A DNA stretch of 64,000 bases from the NCBI GenBank assembly GCA_948470475.1, contig OX419335.1, positions 22,436,999 to 22,500,998 on the forward strand. The letters are read 5' to 3'. Shown one piece after another: positions 1 through 14,443 of the stretch (position 1 is its first letter; each line of letters opens with the position of its first letter). A program made the translations under genes and the position numbers. Below the pieces are notes generated by a model. The model did no database searches and was not told the origin of the DNA. It saw nothing but the letters and a program-made list of their open reading frames with translations. The DNA comes from Galaxea fascicularis (Eukaryota > Cnidaria > Anthozoa > Scleractinia > Euphylliidae).

Positions 1-201
1 CTACAAGCTTTGAAACGGTTTTGTTGATTGTTTTGTGCAAGAAAGTTGACGAAGTAGAAAATTCTTCCGTTTTTGTTTTGTCATTGTAAACTCCTTGTCA
101 ATTTCGTAAAGTTGTCGAAATTTTGCTGGGTGGATTTTAAATCTTGTTGCGAGATCTTTTCTCTCGATCCTCACTCTAAAATCCCCAAATTACTCTTGCA
201 G

Positions 202-3964
<3,763 letters not shown>

Positions 3965-5474
3965 GATTGAATATTGTAGAATAGTAATGCAAGACAATTT
4001 GCACCTTGTCAATATCGTGGTGCAATTTTTTTTAGAAAATCATGGAAGCACTTTGTCAAATTGAACATTGCTCATTCGTGGCTTTATTGTTGTTAATTGA
4101 TATGGCTGAGGGGAAAGTTGTTGTTTTGTGACTGGACACTAAACGCATCAAGAGTGGAAAGTATACAGTAATACGGTTTGTACATTGGTTAATGCTCGTA
4201 GCCTTTTCTTATTTACAGTCCTTGTTGTAAAGCCCTTGTTGTTCTAGAGTTCTTGATCAATTTCTAACTAAAGCCAAAAAATATTCCTGTTATTTATCTC
4301 TGTTCTCTCTTTTTGGATCAATGGAGAGCTAGAAAGATTTTTTCATTAAAAACTAATACATATTATAAACCTGGTGACTTGCAATAATTTTGTTGCATGT
4401 TGTTTCAAAAGGTGGAGTGGTTTTACCCGTGAACCAATTTTTATTATACAATTAACAAAATACTGGTAGATTCCTTGTTGCTGTGAGTGTAGTCATAGGT
4501 CATGGATGATGTGAAAATGTGGTAAGAACAAGAAAGTGGCACACGAGGTGATAGCAGAGCTAATGTGTCACTGTTGTTCTTGCCACATTTTGTCATCTTC
4601 TGTGATCTATTACTGAACAGACATATGGTAACATGGAATCTATTTGTTTTATATGAAACATTTTGTTTTTCGTTTAGTGGCACTCAACCCAGGACTGTTT
4701 GAGTCTAAGTCATTTTCTACGACGAAACTTGAATTTTTTTAACCGTTTTCTTGCTTTTAGAATTTGTCCACAGCCTCGACGAGGCTTCTTTCTTCATCTT
4801 CATTTACCCATTCTTGTGAAATTTTCGGGACTTTCCGCCATTTTAGAAAAACGGAAAAAGTTTTAGGTCATGACGTCATCGGTGTGTCAGCCCTTTTAAC
4901 ACAAATAAGAACCAAATTACTGTTATTTTAGCTGTCACGCATCTCCTCCCTCAGAAATATTGCGTAATAGCTGAAATACCCAGGGGAGACTGGGAACGTG
5001 ATCCTCGTTCAAGGTCCTAGGAACGTGGTTGCGTGACGGGAGGTATTGTTGGTCACAAGAGTCCAAAGTGCACTCCTCCCCCTCTCGGGTAACTTTAGAA
5101 CATTTCAATGCCTAATCTTTTGATTACACCCCTCCTTGTTAACTGGGGTTGGTCTAGCCTGCAGTGCAGGCGGATTTTGGCCGGGGCGAGTGGATATTCC
5201 CATCGGTTGTTCAGGCCGCTATCTTGAATTAGGAAAACAGTGGATAGTTGGGGCGAGGTAAAAAGTTTACCATCCTCCACTCAAAACTTTTACTCCAACC
5301 TGAACAATTCGCTCTCGTGTATTCCTTTTCAAGCATCCTCTCATCTGTCCCTTCTTCCGCCTACGTTCTACAGCATCATATACCGTTCACTCCTCCAACT
5401 GTTCAAAGGCAAAAAAACAAGGTGTCGCTCTCTTCCGAGCAAAAATACCCGTCGTCAGTCGTGTTTCGTTCTTA
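3965..5474. other. BiP 3' UTR and intergenic DNA
   Basis: AT-rich sequence after BiP. No coding exon with family similarity was seen on either strand. Bases 4930-5060 hold a loose inverted pair around gtcacgca / tgcgtgac, too imperfect to call an element. Confidence 0.5.
4345..4350 (+). promoter_or_regulatory. possible poly(A) signal of BiP
   Basis: An ATTAAA hexamer lies about 380 bp after the BiP stop codon in an AT-rich 3' flank. It is the common variant signal, but nothing else marks the mRNA end, so this is only a candidate. Confidence 0.3.
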
Positions 5475-5655
5475 AGTTAGTGCGCCACGACCTCCGGATT
5501 TAGATCTAACCCGGAGGTCGTGGGTTCGATTCCCACCGAGGTCACAAGAATTTTTTCTTTGCCTCGTGTGGTTCCCTGATACCCTTCACTAGGGCTAATG
5601 CCCAGTGGGTTTTTCATGAGTTTCTATTAGCACTTTGATTTACACTTCAGAGTTA
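5475..5655 (+). repeat. tRNA-derived SINE
   Basis: A tRNA-like head carries the pol III B box ggttcgattcc at 5523-5533, preceded by a short hairpin (cctccgg...ccggagg). An unrelated tail follows, with no acceptor-stem partner. The cloverleaf is not complete, so this is a SINE copy and not a working tRNA gene. Confidence 0.6.
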
Positions 5656-5675
5656 ATTCTCTGTTCCACCCATTG

Positions 5676-5880
5676 TTGCGGAAACATTGTTTCCCGAAAT
5701 ATTTCTTGGGTGCACAAACGATCAGGAAGCAAAAAAATTATTTTGCTTTCTTGCTGTGCAAACGAGGAAACATTCGCCGAGGAAGCAAATTGTCTCTGAA
5801 AATGTTCACAAACATTTTTGCTTCTGCAATAATGTTTCCACGACAATGTTTCCTTGTTTGCGGAGGCCTTTACATTAGAG
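5676..5880. repeat. partial MITE related to the one at 58653-59031
   Basis: This stretch repeats the words ggaaacattgtttcc, cttgggtgcacaaac and aatgtttccttgtttgc. They match the internal and right-end words of the better-preserved element in PI4KB intron 1 (58653-59031). The right end is present (tttgcggaggcc); the left terminal repeat is missing or decayed. Confidence 0.5.
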
Positions 5881-6718
5881 CACGCCGCAGTTAGTTGCGT
5901 TTGATTGTTTACTATGTTACTGGGCGTTCTTGTCAAAGTTAGCTGTGTGTGATGCGCGCGCTCTTACGCTAGTACGCACTGTAGTTCGGCGCTGCAGCTA
6001 GTTGTGTTGAGCTATTAATTGCCGTGTCATGTTTACAGTGTTCGCTGTAGATAGGTTAATCTTCCACTAAAACAACATCTTCTTTGCTAAACACGACGTT
6101 TGGTGGCTAAATAGACACACAATGTTTGACCAAATGCTAGGCAAAGTGAGTCCTCAGAACAATTTTTGCGTATTATGGCTGAAAGTTCAGTGTTATAATT
6201 ATGAGTTTCAATTGGTTGCTTTATTTTGGAAAATAAAATATTATAACGGAAACAAAAGAAACTGCCCTCATCTTTTAGAGCCTATTCTTGTACCCAGATC
6301 CTTCGCGATATCTTGGTTAAGTTAAGATTTTGGATCATTATCAGTAGCTGGGAATAGAGTGCTATATAAGAACAGAAATGACAAATAACAAAAGCAGCCT
6401 TATGTAAGGCAGTCCATTTATATAACGTAAGTATCAGTGATGACCGCTGGTTGTAAGACTTAAAATTATAAGCTAGCTTTTTAAGGACCCTTAAATGGCA
6501 GGCCAGTTAAGAGGCAGCTCTATAAGGCTCTTGAAAACGCCATTTTTCAGATTTCTTAAAAAAGCTATTTAAGACTGCTTAAAAAGCAAGCTTGTTAAGA
6601 TACCTTAAAAGGCCGGCTATTTAAGACTCCTTAAAACAAATGGATCATTATCAGTAGCCGGGAAAAGAGTTTTGTATTTTATTTAGAAATTCACCGATGA
6701 ATTTTTACCGGGGGAGGG

Positions 6719-6995
6719 AGGCAGGATGGCCGAGTGGTTAAGGGCGCTGGATTTCAATGCGGTGACCCGGGTTCAAATCCCGCTCTGACCACTAGCTGGT
6801 GTTGTTCTGGGTAAGTGCCCGGTTCAACTCCTCGGTCATCCTTGTAAATAGCCAACTGGTCTGCCTCCCGCCAGTTGGGATTCTTATCCTGTTACGTTTA
6901 TTTGAATTATTTGTTTCATGTATTTGCTCGGCCCCACTAGCCTTTGTGCTAAATAAACTGCCGAGGGTAATCTTTCATTTATTTTATTTATTATT
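6719..6995 (+). repeat. tRNA-Leu-like SINE
   Basis: The head has a class II tRNA A box (tggccgagtggttaagg, from 6727) and a B box (gggttcaaatccc, from 6769). A tail of about 200 bp follows and ends near gctaaataaactgccgagg. No long variable arm or matching acceptor stem is present, so this is a retroposed SINE and not a tRNA gene. Confidence 0.7.
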
Positions 6996-8619
6996 ATTTT
7001 ATCATCATTGGGGTTTCGATCTTTTTAGAAAATCGAGATCATGTCAAAATTTCAAAAAAAAAAAAACATCACGAAAGAAAATCAAGAAAAGAACTTAAAA
7101 TCTGAAGGACAATTATACACTTCGCCACCCCAAAGTGTTGTTGAAAATAAGGGGTCAGTTTTTCAAATGGAATTACTCTGTCGTAGCAACAAGGAAGGAA
7201 AAACGGTTGATGTGCTATTTCTGTTTCTCTTGATTGGATTCTTCAGTAATGACCCGTAAATTCCGGCTTCAGATATTTTATATAAGCGTGGCGTATTTTC
7301 CACTCATCAGTGACGTCCTAAATGCTAGACTGCTTTCATTTTCTCAGAAAGAATGATCAAGTCTTGTTTTCTAGTTTGGTCTTTGTTAGACTAAGTGCGA
7401 AGCAGGCAAGCGAAACTTAAGTCAACCACGAAAATGAAGATCAACTTGTGAAAATAACTAACAAGTCATACCTTTCATTTCATTTGTTGGCAGCTTGCTC
7501 CTAATCAGTCGTATTTGTAATGTATGACACATGATAAATTGTCTGCATTGACTGATTTCATTTTCTCGTACAGCACCGCACGTCCTTGATTTTCACTTTT
7601 CAAGGTCGCAGAAACTTTAGTTTTTCTTTACCAGCCTATTGCTCATGACAATGTCCTATTTGTGGTGTATCACACTGAAATATAAGATCAGTTGGATTTA
7701 TTTGCTTGTGGAAAAATTAAAGTCATGGATTTTCACTTTTCAACGCCAGAAACGTTAAAGCAAGCCATTCTTAGCTTTGTCTTTGGCAGCCTCTTAATTG
7801 TCAATCTTCATACTGATCTACTATTTTTGGTACTGAGTGCTGCTGTGAATTGAGATCAATTGGTTTTACGGTTTTGTGCAGCAAGTTCCGCGGTGACTAT
7901 TTTCAGTCTCAAGGCAAGATCGAAACTTAAAAGAAGTTCACAGTCCGGAAACCTGCAACAAACTTGAATGCAGTCGAAGATGCGAGAGAGGTAAAGTACA
8001 ACTTCCCATAACATAACATTGTCAAAAAAAATGGCATAGCACTATGACATTGTCACATTCGTTTTCTTAGGTAACTGTACGACCTGAAGAACATTAACAG
8101 TGCGCTTAAAACTAATTCGATCATAGTATATAGCATCGGCCATAAAAGCCCCAACAATGACTAGTACCAGATTTCTCCCCACACTATTTGTCCTTGATAA
8201 CTGATGCATACAGGTCATGCTAAGTTGTACGTTATTTCCTGTCAAAGATAAAATGCCCTGATACATCCACCTAATGTAGAACACTTTATGTCTTCATCTT
8301 CAATTTTATGATACCGAGTTTGAAATAGACATTTTTCCATGCACCAAAATTATGGAATTACTTTTTGTTTGCAACTACGCGTGGTTTATTAGGGTTTCGT
8401 AGTTAACCTATTTATGCTGCAAATTCCAGCCGAATCTAATCCTCTAAATTCGTTGTATCTTGATTTTGCACTCGTGACCAGGTGGTGACGGCCTCGTGTA
8501 AATGAAATTGCTTTCAGTTTCTTAAAATTGGGGGAAAATTCTAAATTTATGAAAGGTCACTTTTGTTACTAACTAGCGGCAATTTCACATTTACTGGTAT
8601 TCCGAGAATCTATTATTAT

Positions 8620-8845
8620 GGACCTTTAGATTTGAGTACGAGTACGAGATCGAGTACGAGTACGAATTTTTAATTTCAAACTAGTCACCTCCCCTGAACC
8701 CTCACTCTTCCTTGTTACTTACCAGTAGATCCTGAGATTGTAGAAATAAGATTGGTGTCACCAGTGATCATCTAAAGCACGCGAACAGGATTTGAAAAGT
8801 CGTACTCGTACTCGATCTCGTACTCGTACTCAAATCTAAAGGTCC
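8620..8845. mobile_element. MITE with perfect 46-bp terminal inverted repeats
   Basis: Bases 8620-8665 and 8800-8845 are exact inverted copies, starting ggacctttagatttgag. Each terminal repeat is itself built from gagtac/gagtacga units around a central gatc, so each end can also fold on itself. The 134-bp core has no ORF. No clear target duplication was seen. Confidence 0.75.
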
Positions 8846-8969
8846 CTTTAGCTATTGTCTGGCAAAAGTTAGTGAAATACTATAATTTAGCGAATTCGCT
8901 ATCGACTTGAAGAGCAAAACCCGGCTCAAGTCGCCGGGTAGGGAGGCAAGCCATCGGTCAAAAACGGGC

Positions 8970-9100
8970 AAAATCAATACCAATCGTTACTTGCACGCGC
9001 GCGTTTTCCCGCGCTTTGCGTCAGCTACACGTGATTGGTTCGTTCTGACTGGCTCATTGTGCTGTTTGCATCTGTCGTGACTGGTCAGATTAAGTGCTTT
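8970..9100. repeat. dispersed repeat, copy 1
   Basis: This stretch matches 26860-26965 through the shared words ttgcacgcgcgc, ttttcccgcgcttt and ctggctcattg / ttggctcattg. The two copies have diverged. The family is unidentified; it has no ORF and no evident terminal repeats. Confidence 0.5.
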
Positions 9101-9499
9101 GCAACTCAGTGAAAATATCTCCAACCTCTGAATTATAAATATTCGCGACGCAGTGTTAGTTGAAGGTAGCGTGACGTTGCTCCGAAAAACTTGTTTCGGT
9201 TTCTTGGAATACAGGGCCAATCCCGGAATTCACCTTTCATGCTAGGCGAGAAAGTTTGAAGCTACTCCTGTTACAAGCACGGCAACAGTGAATATACAAC
9301 TAATTAAGGTAAGCAGTACATTCCACTGTAAAAACAGTATTGTATGAGAAATTGGAATTATCAGTCCAGTTATGAATTAACTAAATCGGCCATCATAACT
9401 AATAAAATTGGTTCATAAGGCCAGCTTTGGTACAAATTCGTTTTCGTTCCTTGCAACTGACAAAACATCAGAATATTTTGCTGGGGTACCACCCTGTTC

Positions 9500-9627
9500 A
9501 AAAAAATAACAACAAAACCCTCGAAACAAAATAAAAGATAAAAGTTTATGAAACGAAGATTGACCCTCGCAGTTGTGAACGCAATTAAGAAAATTGTGAA
9601 ACGAAGCCTGAAAAAAAATCTGCAAAT
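9500..9627 (-). repeat. 3' part of a SINE, minus strand
   Basis: Read on the minus strand it gives caggcttcgtttcac, then aattgcgttcacaactgcg and a cttcgtttc tail. This matches the body of the SINE at 52591-52811. The tRNA head is absent; a plus-strand SINE begins directly beside it. Confidence 0.6.
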
Positions 9628-9775
9628 GACCTGCTCCCAAAGTCAGTGGCTGGCATAGCTCAGTTGGTTAGAGCATCGCACTGGTATAGTGACTCCTAAT
9701 TGGGTTAATTGTGTTTATAGCTACGAGGAGCAATCTTCATTTCATTTCATTTCAGCAGATGTACTTATCATATGG
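9628..9775 (+). repeat. internally deleted tRNA-derived SINE
   Basis: It starts with the same leader as the SINE at 52591 (gctcccaa.gtcagtgg), then an A box (tagctcagttggttagagca). After about 25 bp it jumps to the SINE tail (gcaatcttcatttcatttc). The B box is lost, so it is a dead, internally deleted copy. Confidence 0.6.
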
Positions 9776-10628
9776 CCTCCTTAGACTCTTCATGAGCGCG
9801 TAAAAGATGAAGTTTTTACAAAAAAAGCGATTAATTTGCACATAAAATTGATCTAATATGTTGTTTGTATTTGCTTTGTTTGTATTTGAAATCCTCTAAA
9901 ATCGTATCGCGCGGGGCCGTACGTGTTCCTAACAGGGCCGTACGGCTTTTTCCGGCCCTGCTCGCGCTAATGCGTACGGCCCTCATACGGGGATTTTCTC
10001 AATAGTTTTAGAATGAAAGCGCGCGCGATGCCGTACGGGTCATACGATAAATGATTTATTTCATCTTTTATAGCAGTATTAGCAGTGGCATAGTTTGTCC
10101 TTTACAATTGTCCAAATGCAGGTCTCTTCTATGTCACATGTTTCTATGTCTATGAAACAGACTCCAAAAGTGCTGAATAAAAATCGGAAAGGAAGATCTT
10201 GAAAGGTGGTCCGGATGCCACAAAAACTAAAGGGAGGGACTACTTTGCAAACGCCGTGGGATAAATCTACAATCGGATTTAGGAGAGAAATCTGAGACAT
10301 GGAATTTTAACTGGTACATAGTGTAATTCAAATTTTCCCAGAGTAGGAAGAAGAAGCCAACGAAGAGTGATGAACCAGTATCCTGTAGATCAACCGCTTC
10401 AATTTTCATACCCAAGTAACCCATCCCTCATCAAACCAGAATCACAGAAAAATATAGTTCACCTGAAATGGGGTTTTAACAATTTTAACACTGAGTTTCT
10501 AACAATTAAAATTGATCCTAAATAAACTTTTAAAAATGGGGAAAGAAAAGCAAAAGAAGCGGGGAGGAGAGAAAGCGAAAGATTAAAGTCGAGGAAGCAG
10601 ACAGTGAAACTTTTCAACCCAAAAACGT

Positions 10629-13232
10629 TTGCATTTTGCGCATGACCGAGGTTGCTGCAATTTGGCACTAGAATTAAAAGCTGGTCTTGTAAACAGCGTT
10701 TTGGACAGAGTGGGTTCTTCTGGGCTTCACAATGTCAGAAAATGGCTCCACTATCTTCCAGTTGTTAAAGGGTTAAAGGATACATTGAAATTTTTGCACA
10801 TTACTATTTTGTCTCAAAAGGGTGCTGATGCAGAAATCGTAATGGACCGCGCGGAGAACGTTTTAAATGCTCTTCAAATCGGAATACTGATTGCCACCTT
10901 CCTTCTCAACACGAGACGAATTCTTAAAGGCTTTGAGTCATTAAAGGAATGCTTGGTTATGATCAGCAACATAGCCATGCATATGGAAAAAGAAAATCAG
11001 ATTCTTAAAAAGCTGTATATAGTCGTATATGATAAAGTGCTTCATGGTTACGAGCTTCTCGGTGACCACACAAGTGCGATAGAATGTGGCAGAAACATTC
11101 TGGTCTTACTTCGTGAAAGTGGCAGTAGGCGGTACGAAGAGGGAAGGTTAACCTTGAAACTGGCGAATCTGTATCAGCGGCAAAATAAACTTGAAAAAGC
11201 AAAGGAATTTTACATGAGCGCACTCCGTATCTCGACAGAAACTCGCGACAAGGAATTAGAAGGAGTTTGTTACGGTAGCTTAGGTAACGTCTTTCTCTCT
11301 CTCGGTAAATATGGCAAGGCTGAAGAATACCTCCAGAAAGCACTTAAAATCCGAATTGAAATTGGAGACAAACGGGGTGAAGCAGCTGATTACGGAAAAT
11401 TAGGAACTGTCTCCCACTCTCTCCGTAATTATGACAAGGCTGAAGAATATCTCCAGAAAGCACTTAAGATCCGAATTCAAATTGCAGACAAAGAGGGTGA
11501 GGCAGGAGTTTACGAAAACCTAGGAACTGTTTTTAACTCTTTCGGTAAATATGATAAGGCTGAAGAATATCACCTGAAAGCACTTAAAATCCACACTGAA
11601 ATTGGAGACAGGAAAGGAGAAGCAGGAGATTACGGAAACCTTGGACGAGTCTTTCATTGTCTCGGTAAATATAAAAGGGCGGAAGTTTATCTTCAAAAAG
11701 CAATTAAAATCCTACTTGAAATTGGAGAAAAGAGTGGAGAAGCAGCAGTTTACGGAAATCTTGGAATTGTCTATCAATCTCTTCGTGAATATGAAAAAGC
11801 TATAGATCATTTCCAGAAAGCACTTAAAATCGTAATTGAAACTGGGGACAAGCTTGGAGAAACAACAGCTAACGAGCACCTAGGAACTGTATTTCAGTCT
11901 CTCAGTAACTATGAAAAAGCTGAAGAGTATTTCCAGAAAGCATGTAAAATACGAATGGAAATTGGAGACAAGAGGCTAGGAGCAGCAGGTTATGGACACC
12001 TGGGGACTCTCTTCCATTCTCTCGGTGAACACAAAAAGGCCGAAGAATATCTTCAGAAAGCACTTGAAATCCGAATAGAAATTGGAGATAAAGAGGGGGA
12101 AGCAGTAAATTACGGAAACTTAGGAAATGTCCTCCAATCCCTAGGTGAATATAAAAAGGCTGAGGAATATCATCAGAAAGCACTTAAAATCCAAATGGAA
12201 ATTGGGGACAAGGGAGGAGAAGCAACAGCTTACATAAATCTAGGAGTTGTCTCTCAAACTCTCGGTGAATATGAAAAGGCAAGAGATTATCATCAAAAAG
12301 CGCTAAAAATCCAAAATGAAATGGAAGACAAGAGAGGAGAAGCAACAGCTTACGGAAACCTTGGGGTTGTTTTTCAGTATCTCGGTAAATATGAAAGAGC
12401 TGAAGAATGTCTTCAGAAAGCACTTAAAATACGAATTGAAATTGGAGTCAAGAGTGGCCGAGAAGCAGCAGATTACGGGAACCTGGGGGCTGTCTATCAA
12501 TCTCATGGTGAATATAAAAAAGCCGAAGAATTCTACCAGAAAGCCCTTCAAATAGCAGTTGCAGTTAGAAACAAGAGAGAAGAAGCAGCAAATTGTGGAA
12601 ACCTAGGAACCGTATTTCAGTCTCTCGGTGCTTATGAAAAGGCTTCAGAATATTATCAGAAGGCACTTGAAATCCGAGTCGAAATTGGAGACAAAAATGG
12701 GCAAGCAACAGATTTCGGAAACCAAGCCTGGGTTCTCTTCCACTATGTCGGTGAATATAGAAAAGCTGAAGAATATCTTCAGAAAGCGCTTGAAATCCGA
12801 ATTCAAATTGGAGACAAGACTGGAGAAGCAACAGCTTGCGCAAACCTAGGAAGCGTCTATTTCTCTCTTGGCGAATATTCTACAGCTAAAGAATATCAGG
12901 AGAGGGCTCTCTATCTTGCTTACAAGGTAGGCTACATTGGACTGCAGTTTAGAAGCCACCTTAACCTTGCATTGCTGACTTTGTTCTCGACTGGCAACTT
13001 ACTTGAAGCTGTATCCAATCTTTTCAAATGCATTGAAAAATCTGAGGAAATGCGACGTTATTTAAGAGGCAATGATCGCCTCAAGATCTCTTTCTTAGAC
13101 GTCCACGTTTCCCCCTACAAATTTCTCATGACATTACTTTCTGCGGCTGAGAAGTTTAGTGAAGCCGTCTATATTACAGAACTCTCGCGTGCTAGAGCCC
13201 TGGCAGACATGTGTCCGATCAGTACTATGTAA
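10629..13232 (+). CDS. TPR solenoid half of a TPR-CHAT (TTC28-like) gene
   Basis: An 867-codon open frame without introns. Residues 1-170 are a helical lead-in (GLKDTLKFLHI, AEIVMDRAENVLNALQIGI). From about residue 175 there are about 15 tetratricopeptide repeats of 40 residues with the consensus YGNLGxVxxSLGEYxKAEEY.QKALKIxxEIGDKxGEA, ending near residue 775. A linker follows that ends ELSRARALADM, the usual border before a CHAT domain. The frame then reads CPISTM and stops, while the CHAT domain continues in another frame (13211-14443). The true start is unclear: the frame opens after a TGA at 10605, the first in-frame ATG is 10842, and a possible acceptor (ggcactag) ends at 10671, so a 5' exon may lie upstream. 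The protein probably acts as a scaffold plus protease; partners are unknown. Confidence 0.88.
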   Translation: MHFAHDRGCCNLALELKAGLVNSVLDRVGSSGLHNVRKWLHYLPVVKGLKDTLKFLHITILSQKGADAEIVMDRAENVLNALQIGILIATFLLNTRRILKGFESLKECLVMISNIAMHMEKENQILKKLYIVVYDKVLHGYELLGDHTSAIECGRNILVLLRESGSRRYEEGRLTLKLANLYQRQNKLEKAKEFYMSALRISTETRDKELEGVCYGSLGNVFLSLGKYGKAEEYLQKALKIRIEIGDKRGEAADYGKLGTVSHSLRNYDKAEEYLQKALKIRIQIADKEGEAGVYENLGTVFNSFGKYDKAEEYHLKALKIHTEIGDRKGEAGDYGNLGRVFHCLGKYKRAEVYLQKAIKILLEIGEKSGEAAVYGNLGIVYQSLREYEKAIDHFQKALKIVIETGDKLGETTANEHLGTVFQSLSNYEKAEEYFQKACKIRMEIGDKRLGAAGYGHLGTLFHSLGEHKKAEEYLQKALEIRIEIGDKEGEAVNYGNLGNVLQSLGEYKKAEEYHQKALKIQMEIGDKGGEATAYINLGVVSQTLGEYEKARDYHQKALKIQNEMEDKRGEATAYGNLGVVFQYLGKYERAEECLQKALKIRIEIGVKSGREAADYGNLGAVYQSHGEYKKAEEFYQKALQIAVAVRNKREEAANCGNLGTVFQSLGAYEKASEYYQKALEIRVEIGDKNGQATDFGNQAWVLFHYVGEYRKAEEYLQKALEIRIQIGDKTGEATACANLGSVYFSLGEYSTAKEYQERALYLAYKVGYIGLQFRSHLNLALLTLFSTGNLLEAVSNLFKCIEKSEEMRRYLRGNDRLKISFLDVHVSPYKFLMTLLSAAEKFSEAVYITELSRARALADMCPISTM
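11153..12955 (+). repeat. 120-bp tandem coding repeats (TPR array)
   Basis: The TPR region repeats every 120 bp with few length changes. Words such as cagaaagcacttaaaatcc and gaaattggagacaa recur at the same phase in most units. Two units are 123 bp (near 12450 and 12720), adding one residue each. DNA identity between units is high enough to suggest unequal exchange or gene conversion. Confidence 0.85.
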
Positions 13233-14443
13233 AACTTGAAAGGCCTGCAAACCCACACTCGTGGATGAGCATTGAAAGGATTATTAGGAAAGAAATTGAC
13301 CATGCTTACCTATACATCTCTTATCACGGTAGAGATTTGTTTTTGTGGATTCTTAAACCATTCAAACCGGTAGTTTTCCGTCTAAAAGACGTCAATAACT
13401 GTCTTAGTGCAAAAGGAGCAAGGAGGACTGTGGACGAGGTTTTTGGTGACGTGTCCTTCAGGAATTTTCTCAAGACTCAAGAATCCTGCGAAGATCGATC
13501 ATTGTCTTCTTCAAACGCTAGTTGCTTAACACCTTGTCGTCCCGTGGAGGAAGATGAAGATGAAGACCAGTATTCTGAACCGCCCAGTCTCACCCAGTGC
13601 CACAAAATGATCATTGATCCTGTGGCCGATTTACTTGACCAACATGAGATCATCATTGTTCCTGAGGGTCTCTTGTATAACGTTCCCTTCGCAGCGTTAA
13701 GGGATGAAAATGGCAATTATTTATCAGAGTCTTTTAGGATCCGCGTTGTCCCTTCCTTGATGACTCTAAAGCTCATCCAGGACAGTTCAGCAGATTATCA
13801 CCGTCAGACCGGTGCATTGATTGTGGGTGATCCTGATGTTGGTGAGGTGAAGTACAAGGGACGCACTGACCGAATAAAGCCCTTACCTTGCGCAAGAGAA
13901 GAAGCAGAGATGATTGCACGTCTGTTGGGAGTGCAGCCCCTGTTAGGAAAGCACGCGACTAAGCAGGCAGTTCTTCATGGCATAAATTCGGTGAGTCTGA
14001 TCCATTTTGCTGCACACGGTGATGCCGAAAGAGGAGAAATCGCTCTTGCTCCTCCACGACTTTACGACGGTATACCACAAGAAAGAGACTACCTATTGAC
14101 AGTGGCTGAAATTGCACAAGTACGTCTGAGATCCAAACTTGTTGTTCTTAGCTGCTGCCACACTGCAAAAGGAGAAATCAGATCAGAAGGAGTTATCGGA
14201 ATCGCTCGAGCCTTCTTAGGATCTGGTGCTCGTTCAGTGTTGGTATCCCTCTGGGCCATAGAAGACGAAGCAACAATGAAGTTCATGAGTCGTTTCTACG
14301 AGCACCTTGTTGTTGGAATGAGTGCCGGTGAATCGCTTCATCAAGCCATGAAGTGGATGAGAAGTAACGGATTTTCTAGGGTGGATCAGTGGGCGCCCTT
14401 TATGCTGATTGGCGATAACGTGACCTTTAATTTTGGAAAGTAA
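13211..14443 (+). CDS. CHAT domain (caspase-like) half of the same gene
   Basis: A 410-codon frame overlapping the TPR frame by 22 bp and shifted by -1 relative to it. The start given is the first usable codon (GTG) of the open frame and not a believable initiation site; the text VSDQYYVKLERP continues the TPR linker. Seen in order: LYISYHGRDLFLWILKP, an acidic loop (EEDEDEDQYSEPP), DQHEIIIVPEGLLYNVPFAALRD, then the two catalytic blocks LIHFAAHGDAE (His codon 14015-14017) and LVVLSCCHTAKGEIRSEG (candidate Cys codon 14156-14158). The end is GARSVLVSLWAIEDEAT and WAPFMLIGD. CHAT domains are clan CD cysteine peptidases that typically follow TPRs. Both dyad residues are present, so activity is plausible but unproven. 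Confidence 0.9.
   Translation: MSDQYYVKLERPANPHSWMSIERIIRKEIDHAYLYISYHGRDLFLWILKPFKPVVFRLKDVNNCLSAKGARRTVDEVFGDVSFRNFLKTQESCEDRSLSSSNASCLTPCRPVEEDEDEDQYSEPPSLTQCHKMIIDPVADLLDQHEIIIVPEGLLYNVPFAALRDENGNYLSESFRIRVVPSLMTLKLIQDSSADYHRQTGALIVGDPDVGEVKYKGRTDRIKPLPCAREEAEMIARLLGVQPLLGKHATKQAVLHGINSVSLIHFAAHGDAERGEIALAPPRLYDGIPQERDYLLTVAEIAQVRLRSKLVVLSCCHTAKGEIRSEGVIGIARAFLGSGARSVLVSLWAIEDEATMKFMSRFYEHLVVGMSAGESLHQAMKWMRSNGFSRVDQWAPFMLIGDNVTFNFGK

Noticed and set aside
6722..6793. Possible tRNA-Leu gene
   Set aside because: The A and B boxes are present, but there is no matching acceptor stem or long variable arm, and a SINE tail follows.
13205..13216. Programmed -1 ribosomal frameshift in the TPR-CHAT gene
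   Set aside because: No slippery heptamer of the X XXY YYZ type and no obvious downstream pseudoknot; a base loss or error is simpler.
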